This document shows positions 48,815 through 57,928 of a stretch of 64,000 nucleotides of DNA, piece by piece. The DNA comes from an uncultured Ruminococcus sp. Its GTDB lineage: Bacteria > Bacillota > Clostridia > Oscillospirales > Acutalibacteraceae. Numbering within the stretch: position 1 is the first letter of the stretch; each line of letters starts with the position of its first letter. The notes below the pieces were generated by a model. That model had not been told where the DNA came from and did not search any database. It saw only the letters and a program-made list of their open reading frames with translations. Location: NCBI GenBank assembly GCA_902802985.1, contig CADCOE010000054.1, positions 1 through 64,000 on the forward strand. The letters are read 5' to 3'. Both the position numbers and the translations under genes were made by a program.

Positions 48815-50482
48815 TCAGAAAAGTCCTGTTATTTTTCCGTTGGAATCAACGTCAATTTTTTCCGCCGCCGGCACCTTCGGCAGTCCCGGCATCGTCATAA
48901 TATCACCTGTATATACCACAACAAAACCTGCACCATTAGACAGACGTATATCACGTACTGTAATGCAGAAGTTTTGCGGCTTTCCAAGAAGCTGCGGATC
49001 ATCCGAAAGAGAATACTGTGTTTTAGCGATACAAACCGGAAGCCCCGATACATTCAACTTTTCGATCTCTGCCAAAGCTTTATTGGCGGCTGTGGTATAG
49101 ACAACATCATCTGCACCGTAAATATTGGCAGCAATGCACTTTATTTTCTCTTTGATCGACAATTCATCAGGATAAAGTGTTTGAAAATCAGAGGGCTTTT
49201 CTGTTGCTTTAACAACCTTTTCAGCAAGTTCTATACCGCCTTCACCGCCTTTGGCAAATACCTCCGACAATGCAAAATCGGCTCCTAACTCTTTACAATA
49301 ATTTTCAACATAACTAAGCTCCGCATCTGTATCTGCATCGAAACGGTTAATGGCTACCACAACAGGAACACCGAACTGATGCATATTTTTAATATGTACA
49401 CCAAGATTAACGATACCTTTTTTCAAAGCATCCAGATTTTCTGCCCCCAGATCCGCTTTTGCCACACCGCCGTTATATTTCAAAGCTCGCACTGTAGCGA
49501 CAAGAACTACGGCAGATGGTTTTAAACCTGCCTTGCGGCATTTAATATCAAAGAATTTCTCTGCTCCCAGATCCGATCCGAATCCTGCCTCGGTAACGCA
49601 ATAATCTGCCAGCTTCAAGCCAAGTTTTGTTGCTCTGACGGAATTACATCCGTGAGCAATATTAGCAAAAGGACCGCCGTGCATTAATGTGGGAGTTCCT
49701 TCTAATGTCTGTACCAAATTAGGTTTGATAGCATCTTTAAGAAGTGCCGCCATCGCTCCGTTCGCCCTGAGATCTTTGGCATAAACCGGCTCTCCGCCGG
49801 TAGTGTACGCAACCAGAATGTTTCCCAGACGTTCCTTCAAATCATCAATATCGGATGCCAGACACAGAATGGCCATTACTTCACTGGCAACCGTAATGAT
49901 AAATCCGTCTTCACGGGGCACTCCGTTCACCTTACCGCCCAATCCTGCTACTATATTGCGTAATTCACGATCGTTCATATCCAAACAACGCTTGATCAAA
50001 ATTCTTTTGACATCTATATCAAGGCTGTTTCCTTGCTGAACGTGGTTGTCAAGCATGGCACAAAGCAGATTGTTGGCAGATGTAATAGCATGCATATCTC
50101 CTGTAAAATGCAGATTGATGTCTTCCATTGGTACGACTTGAGCATAACCTCCGCCTGCTGCACCGCCTTTTATTCCAAAGACGGGTCCAAGTGATGGTTC
50201 ACGCAAAGCAATAATTGTTTTCTTTCCTATTTTGGAAAGAGCATCACCAAGTCCGACTGATGTCGTTGTTTTGCCCTCTCCCGCCGGAGTGGGATTGATC
50301 GCTGTTACCAAAATAAGCTTACCGTCCTGATCGGCAGAAGTTCTTTGAACAAGTTTCTCTGTCAGCTTTGCTTTATATTTACCATAAAGTTCCAGCTCAT
50401 CTTCCGTAATACGAAGTTTTTCTGCTACTTTGACAATCAGCTGCGGATCTGCCTGTTGTGCAATTTCTATATCCGTAAGCAT
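48815..50482 (-). CDS. fhs: formate-tetrahydrofolate ligase
   Basis: 555 residues: [23 protein letters not shown], the P-loop [49 protein letters not shown] and [17 protein letters not shown]. It makes 10-formyl-THF from formate and ATP, in one-carbon metabolism. The start is at the second ATG since GGAGAG is 9 bases upstream. Confidence 0.97.
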   Translation of the reverse strand: MLTDIEIAQQADPQLIVKVAEKLRITEDELELYGKYKAKLTEKLVQRTSADQDGKLILVTAINPTPAGEGKTTTSVGLGDALSKIGKKTIIALREPSLGPVFGIKGGAAGGGYAQVVPMEDINLHFTGDMHAITSANNLLCAMLDNHVQQGNSLDIDVKRILIKRCLDMNDRELRNIVAGLGGKVNGVPREDGFIITVASEVMAILCLASDIDDLKERLGNILVAYTTGGEPVYAKDLRANGAMAALLKDAIKPNLVQTLEGTPTLMHGGPFANIAHGCNSVRATKLGLKLADYCVTEAGFGSDLGAEKFFDIKCRKAGLKPSAVVLVATVRALKYNGGVAKADLGAENLDALKKGIVNLGVHIKNMHQFGVPVVVAINRFDADTDAELSYVENYCKELGADFALSEVFAKGGEGGIELAEKVVKATEKPSDFQTLYPDELSIKEKIKCIAANIYGADDVVYTTAANKALAEIEKLNVSGLPVCIAKTQYSLSDDPQLLGKPQNFCITVRDIRLSNGAGFVVVYTGDIMTMPGLPKVPAAEKIDVDSNGKITGLF

Positions 50483-50771
50483 ATAATTCATCTCTCCGTT
50501 TCAATTTTTTATTTTATTGTAACATAAATTTTTTTTTTGTACAATAACAACCGGAAAAGATTTTCAGGCAAAGGGCATTTTATACCGCAGAATTTCGTTT
50601 TCTTCCGGAAAAAGAAATGTTTTTTGTTAAGTTCACCTAGCCTATTATCGATGATAGGAAAGTACCGGAAGATAATTTTTATAAAATAATATAAAAATAT
50701 GATTGTTTTGTTATGCATCATTGTGTTATAATAGTAGACGTTAAAAATTTTACAAAGGATGATGAAACTGA
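50483..50771. other. divergent fhs/suf control region
   Basis: The fhs promoter on the minus strand is TTGTAC, 17 bases (A10 then TTTATGT), TACAAT. The suf promoter on the plus strand is TTGTTT (50703-50708), 18 bases, TATAAT (50727-50732). Between them CCGGAA/TTCCGG occurs at 50551, 50603-50610 and 50665, and a near-palindrome CCTATTATCGATGATAGG at 50641-50658. No gene is seen. Confidence 0.6.
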
Positions 50772-51497
50772 ATGCTTAGGCTTGAAAATATTTGTTGGAA
50801 CACCCCCGATGGGGTTGGTATTCTGAATGACCTTAATCTCACTGTCCCTGACGGCAAGCTCGTTGTTATAACAGGTCCCAACGGCGGAGGAAAAACAACC
50901 CTTGCTAAAATCATTGCAGGTCTTTATCAGCAGGACAGCGGTAAAATATATCTTGACGATCAGGATATTACCAGCCTTGACATTACAGAGCGTGCGAAAC
51001 TGGGCATCAGTTTTGCTTTTCAGCAGCCTGTGCGGTTTAAGGGAATTACTGTCAAAAAATTATTGGAACTTTCCGCAGGAGAACAAATCTCCGAAGATAA
51101 AATGTGTGATATTCTCAGCAAGGTCGGTCTTTGCGCCAGAGAATATATTAACCGTGAGGTCAACGCTACCCTCTCCGGCGGTGAAATCAAACGAATAGAA
51201 ATTGCTACAGTTATCGCAAGACACAGCAAACTTTCCGTATTTGATGAACCTGAAGCAGGTATCGATCTGTGGAGCTTTACCAACTTAATTCATACCTTTG
51301 AAGAAATGCGTAGAAATATGAATGGTACCATCATTATCATCTCTCATCAGGAAAGAATTTTGCAAATCGCTGACGAAATCGCCGTTGTTGCCGACGGTAA
51401 AATAAAATCCAGCGGTTCTACAAACACAATGATGGACAAACTCTTAGGCGGAAGCGAAAAAACAGCAAAATGTTCAAAGCAGGAGGAATTGTTCTGA
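50772..51497 (+). CDS. sufC: Fe-S assembly ATPase SufC
   Basis: 241 residues: Walker A GPNGGGKTTLAKIIAGL, signature LSGGEIKRIEIATV, Walker B LSVFDEPEAGIDLWSF (the SufC-type EAGID), and the H-loop IISHQ. It is a soluble ATPase that works with the SufB/D scaffold. Its TGA overlaps the next ATG (ATGA-type coupling). Confidence 0.9.
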   Translation: MLRLENICWNTPDGVGILNDLNLTVPDGKLVVITGPNGGGKTTLAKIIAGLYQQDSGKIYLDDQDITSLDITERAKLGISFAFQQPVRFKGITVKKLLELSAGEQISEDKMCDILSKVGLCAREYINREVNATLSGGEIKRIEIATVIARHSKLSVFDEPEAGIDLWSFTNLIHTFEEMRRNMNGTIIIISHQERILQIADEIAVVADGKIKSSGSTNTMMDKLLGGSEKTAKCSKQEELF

Positions 51498-52414
51498 TGA
51501 ATGATATTACAAAAGATCTGTTAAAACAAATTTCCGAATGGGACGGCAGCTTTCAAGGTGCCTATAATATTCGCGAAAACGGTCAGTGTGCCGGACGTAT
51601 GTCCAGTAAAAATATACAAATCGAGAGCAAAAAGGATCAGCCGGGTTTGGAAATTTTTATTGCTCCCAATACCAAAGGAGAAACCGTGTCTATCCCTGCT
51701 TGTGTTACTCACGGTGATGTAGATGATCTGGTTTACAATGATTTTTATGTGGGTGAAAATGCCGATGTTACCATCGTGGCAGGCTGCGGCATCCATACCG
51801 AAACGGGAGAACCGGCAAGGCATAACGGCATTCATCGCTTTTTTCTTGCCAAAAACTCCAAGGTAAAATATCTGGAAAAACACATCGGTACAGGTCATGG
51901 TACGGGTTTACGTTCGATTGACCCCGTTACAACAGCGGAATTGGAAGAAAATGCCGTTCTTGAAATGGATACTGCACAAATCGGCGGTGTTGACAAAACT
52001 ATCAGAAAAACCGAAGCTGTCCTCGGAGCTGGTGCCAGACTGCTCATCAGAGAACGTATTTTGACAGAAAAAGAACAAACTGCCGTTACCGATTTCAAAG
52101 TAGAAATGAACGGTGATAATTCGGGTGTCGATCTGATCTCCCGTTCTGTTGCCAAAGATAATTCTCACCAAAGCTACCATTCCGTCATTATCGGCAATGC
52201 AAAATGTACGGGACATTCCGAGTGCGATGCCATTATCTCTGAAAACGGTCAAGTTGATGCTGCTCCTGAACTACATGCCAGAAATAATGACGCCGCACTT
52301 ATTCACGAAGCTGCTATCGGAAAAATCGCCGGAGAACAAATTCTGAAACTGATGACACTCGGTCTCAGTGAACACGATGCGGAAGCAACTATTATTGACG
52401 GTTTTTTAAGCTGA
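51497..52414 (+). CDS. sufB: SufB/SufD-family Fe-S scaffold protein
   Basis: 305 residues, short for SufB. The beta-helix core (AGCGIHTETGEPARHNGIHRFFLAKNSKVKYLEKH to TGHSECDAIISENGQV) and the C-terminal LHARNNDAALIHEAAIGKIAGEQILKLMTLGLSEHDAEATIIDGFL are family marks, including the conserved EA..GKI region. It forms a minimal SufBC pair without SufD, SufS or SufU. It is probably the ancestral SufB-type scaffold of anaerobes. RBS AGGAGGAATTG. Confidence 0.88.
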   Translation: MNDITKDLLKQISEWDGSFQGAYNIRENGQCAGRMSSKNIQIESKKDQPGLEIFIAPNTKGETVSIPACVTHGDVDDLVYNDFYVGENADVTIVAGCGIHTETGEPARHNGIHRFFLAKNSKVKYLEKHIGTGHGTGLRSIDPVTTAELEENAVLEMDTAQIGGVDKTIRKTEAVLGAGARLLIRERILTEKEQTAVTDFKVEMNGDNSGVDLISRSVAKDNSHQSYHSVIIGNAKCTGHSECDAIISENGQVDAAPELHARNNDAALIHEAAIGKIAGEQILKLMTLGLSEHDAEATIIDGFLS

Positions 52415-52432
52415 TATTTTTTGACATATCTT

Positions 52433-52467
52433 AGATGTCTGTGCTGACATTTTCCGCACAGACATCT
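52433..52467 (+). terminator. suf operon terminator
   Basis: AGATGTCTGTGC and GCACAGACATCT pair across an 11-base loop, with TTTTTT following. Confidence 0.85.
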
Positions 52468-52526
52468 TTTTTGCTGCATAAATCCACTTCTCATACAAAT
52501 ACTAAGTACAAGGAGTTGTAATTGGT

Positions 52527-52916
52527 ATGAGAAAAAAATGGAGCGGTAATTGCATTTTGTTTGCAGTAGGCGGTATTTCTTACGGATTAATAGAAATATT
52601 ATGGAGAAGATATACGCACTGGTCAATGGTGATGACCGGCGGTATCTGTTTTATTGCCTTATACAGAATATTCAAAAAAATGGCTCAATATTCAATGACG
52701 ATCAAATGTGTCACGGGAAGTGCGGTCATTACAGCTGTGGAATTTGTTGCCGGATGTATTTTTAATATCGTAATGAAACTTAAGGTGTGGGATTATTCAA
52801 AATTGCCGATGAACTTTTGCGGTCAAATCTGCTTATTGTACAGTATCTTATGGGGCTTTCTCAGTATCCCTATTGTCATTCTCTGCAAAGCAATCCATCA
52901 AAAATGGCGGCTATAA
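52527..52916 (+). CDS. small integral membrane protein (ABC-transporter type IV-like, PF06541-like)
   Basis: 129 residues with four hydrophobic segments (ILFAVGGISYGLIEILWR, VMTGGICFIALYRIF, VTGSAVITAVEFVAGCIFN, LLYSILWGFLSIPIVIL). EFVAGCIFN...VWDYSKLPMNFCGQICLLYSILWG closely matches the family with the WDYS and GxICxxYSxxW core. Function unproven. Monocistronic. Confidence 0.7.
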   Translation: MRKKWSGNCILFAVGGISYGLIEILWRRYTHWSMVMTGGICFIALYRIFKKMAQYSMTIKCVTGSAVITAVEFVAGCIFNIVMKLKVWDYSKLPMNFCGQICLLYSILWGFLSIPIVILCKAIHQKWRL

Positions 52917-52978
52917 ATACACTTATTTCTATATGAAGTTAATGTTTTTAAAAATTTAAAAAAATTTTTAAAAAAGTA

Positions 52979-53007
52979 TTGACATCTATACCATAATACG
53001 CTATAAT
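52979..53007 (+). promoter_or_regulatory. tRNA-Gly promoter
   Basis: TTGACA (52979-52984), 17 bases, TATAAT (53002-53007). Perfect consensus elements, as expected for a stable RNA. Confidence 0.9.
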
Positions 53008-53045
53008 GATACACGTCGCTGGGAGATGCGATAAAAGCAGAAGAT

Positions 53046-53121
53046 GCGGATGTAGCTCATCTGGTAGAGCGCAACCTTGCCAAGGTTGAGGTAGCGAGTT
53101 CGAGCCTCGTCATCCGCTCCA
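53046..53121 (+). tRNA. tRNA-Gly (GCC)
   Basis: 76 bases including the encoded CCA. Acceptor GCGGATG pairs with CATCCGC. D-stem GCTC/GAGC, anticodon arm CAACC-TTGCCAA-GGTTG (anticodon GCC), and T-arm GCGAG-TTCGAGC-CTCGT. It is intact and followed by a terminator, so it is not an integration junction. Confidence 0.97.
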
Positions 53122-53123
53122 TT

Positions 53124-53151
53124 AAAAAGAACGTAGTTTTACGTTCTTTTT
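53124..53151 (+). terminator. tRNA-Gly terminator
   Basis: AAAAAGAACGTA and ACGTTCTTTTT form the stem, followed by a T-rich run. Confidence 0.85.
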
Positions 53152-53451
53152 CTTTTTGTCTCCATTTGGACAGAATACAGGATAACCGCAATGAAAAAAG
53201 AGTAGGGTACGCTATATATGAGTTCTATGCTCCCTATTAGCGGTCTATCGAAGCACAATCTTTATTATTAATAACTTCGAGAAGCTTATTCGCTATTTTT
53301 TGATCTTATTTCGGTTACAGATTTATCACAAAATTAAATTAACCTGCAACATTGACGCAATATTTGACAAGTTATATTTTTTTTGATAATATTAAAAGGT
53401 TAAGGAAAAAAGAACCGGGAAACGGATAATTCCGCAACAGGGAGAGATTTT
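53152..53451. other. intergenic region with DEAD-box helicase promoter
   Basis: TTGACA (53364-53369), 17 bases, TAATAT (53387-53392) gives a 5' UTR of about 55 bases before the helicase ATG, with RBS GGGAGAG. The part 53,160-53,350 shows no gene or stable structure. Confidence 0.65.
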
Positions 53452-55227
53452 ATGCCAAAAAATATAATCAACACATTTGAAGAATTGGAACTGATGCCGT
53501 CAATCAAACGCGCACTGGATGATATGGGATTTGAAGAGCCGACTGAAATCCAAGCACAAGCTATTCCTTTGGTACGCAGTGGCAAAGACATTATCGGACG
53601 ATCTCAAACAGGTACCGGCAAAACGATGGCTTTTGCTGTTCCTGCTATTGAAAAAATCAACACTCACGAAGACAAACCTAGCATACAAGTACTCATTATG
53701 CTGCCCACCCGTGAATTAGCTTTACAGTGCAGTGATGAAATCAAAAAGCTCACCAAATACACAAACGGTATTCGTCCGGTTGAAGTTTATGGCGGCACAC
53801 CGATGGACAAACAGATTACACGATTAAAACGTGCCAATATCGTTATCGGAACTCCCGGACGTATTATGGATCATATGAGAAGAAAAACGCTCAAACTGGA
53901 TAATATCAAACTGGTGGTACTGGACGAAGCAGACGAAATGCTGAGTATGGGCTTTAAGGAGGATATGGAAACGATCCTGCGTGAAACACCTGACAGCCGT
54001 CAAACTGTGCTTTTTTCTGCAACAATGCCTCCGTCTATTATGGCGATCACCAACGAATTTCAGAAAGATCCACAGGTCGTACAGGTCAATCGCAAACAAG
54101 TAACACTGGATAATATCATTCAAAATTATGTAGATGTTCCAATGGGCAGAAAAACAGATGCACTGAAACTTTTACTGCACTATTTTTCTCCCTCTCTCTC
54201 CATTGTTTTTTGCAATACAAAAAAAATGGTGGATGATGTAACGGAAACTTTGAACAAAAGCGGTTTTAACGCCGATGCACTACACGGTGATCTAAAACAA
54301 TCTCAGCGTACTGCTGTAATGGATAAATTTCGCAGCGGCTCTACCTCTATTCTGGTCGCAACAGACGTTGCTGCAAGAGGTATTGATGTCAATGACGTGG
54401 AATATGTATTCAACTATGATATTCCTCAAAATCCCGAATATTATGTTCATCGCATCGGCAGAACAGGACGTATCGGAAAAGCCGGCAATACTGTTACCGT
54501 ATGCAGCGGCAGACGTCAGGTTCTTGCATTGATGGATATTGCTCATTCTGTCAAATCCAAAATTACGGAAATCAATGTACCTACTGCTGCTGACATTCAT
54601 AGCCGCACAGCTGAAAAAAATGCTCTTCAAGTCGAAGAGGCTCTTTCTGGTGACATCGCCCCCCAATACAGCGAAATGGTCAATCTGCTGCTCGCAAAAG
54701 GTTACTCTCTGTTTAATATTGCCTCGGCTGCATTGCAGATACACTTTCAATCAAATGAAGTCAATATTGCCGACATTGAAAAGAAACAAAAACAATACCA
54801 TCAATCCAACAAAAACGGTAATATTGATTTCAGCAAGATCATTCTCAACATCGGTCGTTCTTCTCACGCTGCTCCCAACCATATAGTAGCATCCATCACC
54901 GAAAGAAGTATCCTCCACGGCTCTGACATTGGTAAAATTGAGATCTATGATGACAGCACGATCGTTTCTATCCCCAGTGCCAGCGTAGAAGATGTGATCG
55001 ACAGTATGTATGGTGCCAAGGTGTGCGGCAAACCTGTTAAAACAATGCTCTTTGACCAGCCATCCAAAAACGGACGTTTTTACGGATCAAAGCAATCCCA
55101 CAGCAACAAAAATACCAAAACTGCTTTCAAATCAAAAGCAAAAACGTTTTCCGGCAAAAAAGACCATCCCGATAGAAAACTGCACAGCGGAAAACCACAC
55201 CGCAGGAGCAACAAACGACAGGGATGA
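53452..55227 (+). CDS. DEAD-box RNA helicase (DeaD/CshA-like with DbpA-type RNA-binding domain)
   Basis: 591 residues: Q motif PTEIQAQAIP, motif I SQTGTGKT, VLDEADEML (motif II), LFSATMP (III), TDVAARGID (V), YVHRIGRTGR (VI). A C-terminal DbpA-like RNA-binding domain (FSKIILNIGRS... VSIPSASVEDVIDSMYG) and a Lys/Ser-rich basic tail follow. It acts in ribosome assembly or mRNA turnover, especially in the cold (family knowledge). Confidence 0.95.
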   Translation: MPKNIINTFEELELMPSIKRALDDMGFEEPTEIQAQAIPLVRSGKDIIGRSQTGTGKTMAFAVPAIEKINTHEDKPSIQVLIMLPTRELALQCSDEIKKLTKYTNGIRPVEVYGGTPMDKQITRLKRANIVIGTPGRIMDHMRRKTLKLDNIKLVVLDEADEMLSMGFKEDMETILRETPDSRQTVLFSATMPPSIMAITNEFQKDPQVVQVNRKQVTLDNIIQNYVDVPMGRKTDALKLLLHYFSPSLSIVFCNTKKMVDDVTETLNKSGFNADALHGDLKQSQRTAVMDKFRSGSTSILVATDVAARGIDVNDVEYVFNYDIPQNPEYYVHRIGRTGRIGKAGNTVTVCSGRRQVLALMDIAHSVKSKITEINVPTAADIHSRTAEKNALQVEEALSGDIAPQYSEMVNLLLAKGYSLFNIASAALQIHFQSNEVNIADIEKKQKQYHQSNKNGNIDFSKIILNIGRSSHAAPNHIVASITERSILHGSDIGKIEIYDDSTIVSIPSASVEDVIDSMYGAKVCGKPVKTMLFDQPSKNGRFYGSKQSHSNKNTKTAFKSKAKTFSGKKDHPDRKLHSGKPHRRSNKRQG

Positions 55228-55267
55228 CAACATCGTAGGCCGTGATTGACTTAAGGAGGTATTTTCA

Positions 55268-55894
55268 TTGAAAAAAGCAATATGTACCATATTGACAGCA
55301 TTCCTGCTTTGTTCATCGGCATACGGATGCCGCAATCAAAATAATGCTGTTGTTTCTTCTTCAATATTATCCTCTCCGCCTAAAACATCCGACCGTCAGA
55401 CAACCTCTTCTGATCAGCATCCTTACGATATTGACGAAGAAAGCTATGAAAAATTGCCGGTAGGTATTGAGCGTATTGATGATAGTACTCTTAAATTCAA
55501 AATCAACAGTTCAAGATATTCCGTCATTTTTCCATCAGAATTTTGGATATGCAATGGGGACTACACTCCTGAAAGAGGTATCTATCTTCAAAATGATGAA
55601 GGAACGGCAACTTTGCTGATGGAAGCTGTTGAAGATAATTTTGTCGACAATGACAAGCTCGCTGATTACCTCAAAGCAAAGTATCCTAAAGCAGAATTAT
55701 TAAAAAACGAAAATGATGTTGTCATCACTGCTGAAAAAGAGGACAACAGCGGCAATCGCTTTACTTTGATCCAAAAAATTACCGCGACCGACAATGGCTA
55801 CGTCTTAGCTGCTATCTCCTGTCAGTCTGAAAATAAAAAATCCTATCAAGCTCTTTGCAATGTCATTTCAATTATCAAAACAGAGAAAAATTGA
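55268..55894 (+). CDS. lipoprotein of unknown function
   Basis: 208 residues from a TTG start preceded by TTAAGGAGG. The signal peptide ends in a lipobox-like YGC (LCSSAYGC). A Ser/Thr-rich linker is followed by a compact domain (YSVIFPSEFWICNGDYTPERGIYL...) with no family I recognise. It follows the helicase by about 40 bases, perhaps by read-through. Confidence 0.75.
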   Translation: MKKAICTILTAFLLCSSAYGCRNQNNAVVSSSILSSPPKTSDRQTTSSDQHPYDIDEESYEKLPVGIERIDDSTLKFKINSSRYSVIFPSEFWICNGDYTPERGIYLQNDEGTATLLMEAVEDNFVDNDKLADYLKAKYPKAELLKNENDVVITAEKEDNSGNRFTLIQKITATDNGYVLAAISCQSENKKSYQALCNVISIIKTEKN

Positions 55895-56055
55895 CTCTGT
55901 TTTTACTCTTTTTTTCATTTTCTGTTTTTACTCTTTTTTTCATTTTCACTCTTGATTATTTTATCAAAAATTACTATAATAGTATTTGGGTTGTAAATAA
56001 ATCAAATTTTTTGTTTCTGATGAATACATTGTTAACTTGCGAAAGTGGTGATACT

Positions 56056-56134
56056 ATGAGTTCCGACCCTTATGTCAAACGTAAACTTTATATTCCAGAC
56101 TAAGGGACGTGACCGTATTTTCCTAACGTCCCTT
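56056..56134 (+). promoter_or_regulatory. corA leader: short ORF and hairpin
   Basis: A 15-codon ORF (MSSDPYVKRKLYIPD, 56056-56103) ends at the start of a hairpin, AAGGGACGT (56102-56110) with ACGTCCCTT (56126-56134), 20 bases before the corA ATG and just before its RBS AAAAGGGG. The arrangement suggests translation-controlled leader regulation, possibly by Mg2+. No M-box consensus is seen. Confidence 0.45.
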
Positions 56135-56154
56135 GAAAAAGGGGCGTATTTTTT

Positions 56155-57084
56155 ATGATCAGCTACTACAAAACCATCAACAGCAGAATTGAAGAAATAG
56201 AAAAATATGAAGAAGGCTGTTGGGTTAACTGTATTTCTCCCGACGATGAGGAAGTGCAGCATCTTCTGGATTTTTTCAATATTCCTCCCGAACTGCTTCG
56301 TTCCGCTCTCGATGAAGAGGAGTCGGCGCATATCGACAGTGAAGAAGGTACCACTTTAATTATTATTGACGTTCCCGTAGTGGAAAAAATCGCAAAGAAC
56401 ATCACTTACTCCACAATGCCTATCGGTATTATTTTTACAGATAAAAATGTCATTACCGTATCGCTTCGTGAAAACACTGTCCTCAGCGAATTTTCCGAAG
56501 GAGTGGTACGCAATGTTGTCACCAACTACAAGACTCATTTTGTGCTTCATATTATGCTGCGAATGGCCACAAAGTATTTACAGTATCTCAAACAGATAGA
56601 TAAAATCAGCAACCGTATTGAACGTGAAATTCGCCGCTCTGCCAAAAATAAAGACTTAAACCAGCTGCTTGATATTGAAAAGTCATTGGTGTATTTTTCA
56701 TCCTCCTTGAAATCGGATGAGATCACATTGGAGAAAATAATGCGTGGCAGATATATCAAACTTTATGATGAAGATCAGGATTTATTAGAGGACGTACTGA
56801 TCGAAATTAAACAGGCCGTCGATATGGCAGGTACCTATCTTAATATCCTTACAGGCACAATGGACGTTTTTGCTTCTATTATTTCCAATAACCTCAATAT
56901 CGTAATGAAAATACAAGCCTCCCTTACACTATTAGTATCTGTTCCTACAGTCGTTTCAGGGTTGTATGGTATGAATATCGTCGGCGGTCTGCCTTTTGAC
57001 CATTCGTGGTGGTTTCCTATCGTACTATCAGCAGTTCTGATGGTAGTTATGTATTTTATCCTCAAACGTAAAGATATGTTCTGA
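56155..57084 (+). CDS. corA: CorA-family magnesium/divalent cation channel
   Basis: 309 residues. A cytosolic alpha/beta domain and long stalk helices (residues 1-240) lead to two C-terminal membrane helices (LTLLVSVPTVVSGLYGMNI and WFPIVLSAVLMVVMYFIL) with the YGMN signature between them. It forms a pentameric channel for Mg2+ or Co2+/Ni2+. The leader before it may regulate it. Confidence 0.93.
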   Translation: MISYYKTINSRIEEIEKYEEGCWVNCISPDDEEVQHLLDFFNIPPELLRSALDEEESAHIDSEEGTTLIIIDVPVVEKIAKNITYSTMPIGIIFTDKNVITVSLRENTVLSEFSEGVVRNVVTNYKTHFVLHIMLRMATKYLQYLKQIDKISNRIEREIRRSAKNKDLNQLLDIEKSLVYFSSSLKSDEITLEKIMRGRYIKLYDEDQDLLEDVLIEIKQAVDMAGTYLNILTGTMDVFASIISNNLNIVMKIQASLTLLVSVPTVVSGLYGMNIVGGLPFDHSWWFPIVLSAVLMVVMYFILKRKDMF

Positions 57085-57157
57085 ATATTGACTCAAATGC
57101 AGCCTTCCATCACAGGGAGGCTGTTATGATAAAATAATAACGAAAGAAGACAAAACA

Positions 57158-57928
57158 ATGAACGAAACAACACTTTTTCATATTGGTATCACGCCAGCTC
57201 AAGGTGCAAAATATGCTATTCTTCCCGGTGATCCCGGACGTGTTGAAAAAATAGCCGCCTTTATTGATCATCCCCGACCACTTGCACATAATCGGGAGTT
57301 TCTCTCCTATTGTGGTACACTTTGTTCGGAACGCATTATTATTCTATCAACAGGAATTGGCGGTCCCTCTGCCGCTATTGCACTGGAGGAATTGGCAAAA
57401 GCAGGATTAACCACTGCTGTCAGAATTGGTACGTGTGGTGGGATACAGAACAAGGTTATTCCCGGAGATTTGGTGATCCCGACCGCTGCTGTCCGTATGG
57501 AAGGAACCTCAAAGGAATATGCTCCCGTTGAATATCCTGCTGCTGCCGATTTTGAAATGGTATCGGCTCTTGCAGAAGCTGCAAAAGAAAATCATTATCG
57601 TTATCATACAGGCATTATTCAAAGCAAGGATTCTTTTTACGGTCAACACAGCCCCGATACAATGCCTGTGGATTACGAACTGACCAACAAATGGAATGCG
57701 TGGAAAAAACTCGGAGTGCTTGCTTCAGAAATGGAAACAGCAGCATTGTTTACAGTTGGTGCCGTCAGAAATATCAAAGTAGGTTGCGTTCTCCACGCAT
57801 TATGGAATCAGGAACGTGCAAAAATCGGAATGAATGACAAAAATCGCTTCGACACCGATGCTGCCATCAGAACTGCAGTTCGAGCTTTAATGAAAATAAT
57901 TTCCAAGGAGAAACAAACGAATGAATGA
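57158..57928 (+). CDS. uridine/purine nucleoside phosphorylase (PNP/UDP family)
   Basis: 256 residues: YAILPGDPGRVEKIA (phosphate loop), STGIGGPSAAIALEEL, VRIGTCGGIQ, and the ribose-binding ASEMETAALF. These match the hexameric NP-I family, closest to uridine phosphorylase, which splits uridine to uracil and ribose-1-P. Uracil would then feed Upp. It overlaps miaA by 8 bases. Confidence 0.9.
   Translation: MNETTLFHIGITPAQGAKYAILPGDPGRVEKIAAFIDHPRPLAHNREFLSYCGTLCSERIIILSTGIGGPSAAIALEELAKAGLTTAVRIGTCGGIQNKVIPGDLVIPTAAVRMEGTSKEYAPVEYPAAADFEMVSALAEAAKENHYRYHTGIIQSKDSFYGQHSPDTMPVDYELTNKWNAWKKLGVLASEMETAALFTVGAVRNIKVGCVLHALWNQERAKIGMNDKNRFDTDAAIRTAVRALMKIISKEKQTNE

Noticed and set aside
50483-50771. 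ZTP (pfl) riboswitch before fhs
   Set aside because: The conserved CCGCCUGGGCA-type core is not present, and the fhs promoter lies too close to the gene to include it.
55895-56154. M-box magnesium riboswitch before corA
   Set aside because: Region is too short and the M-box core is not seen; only the small ORF and hairpin remain.
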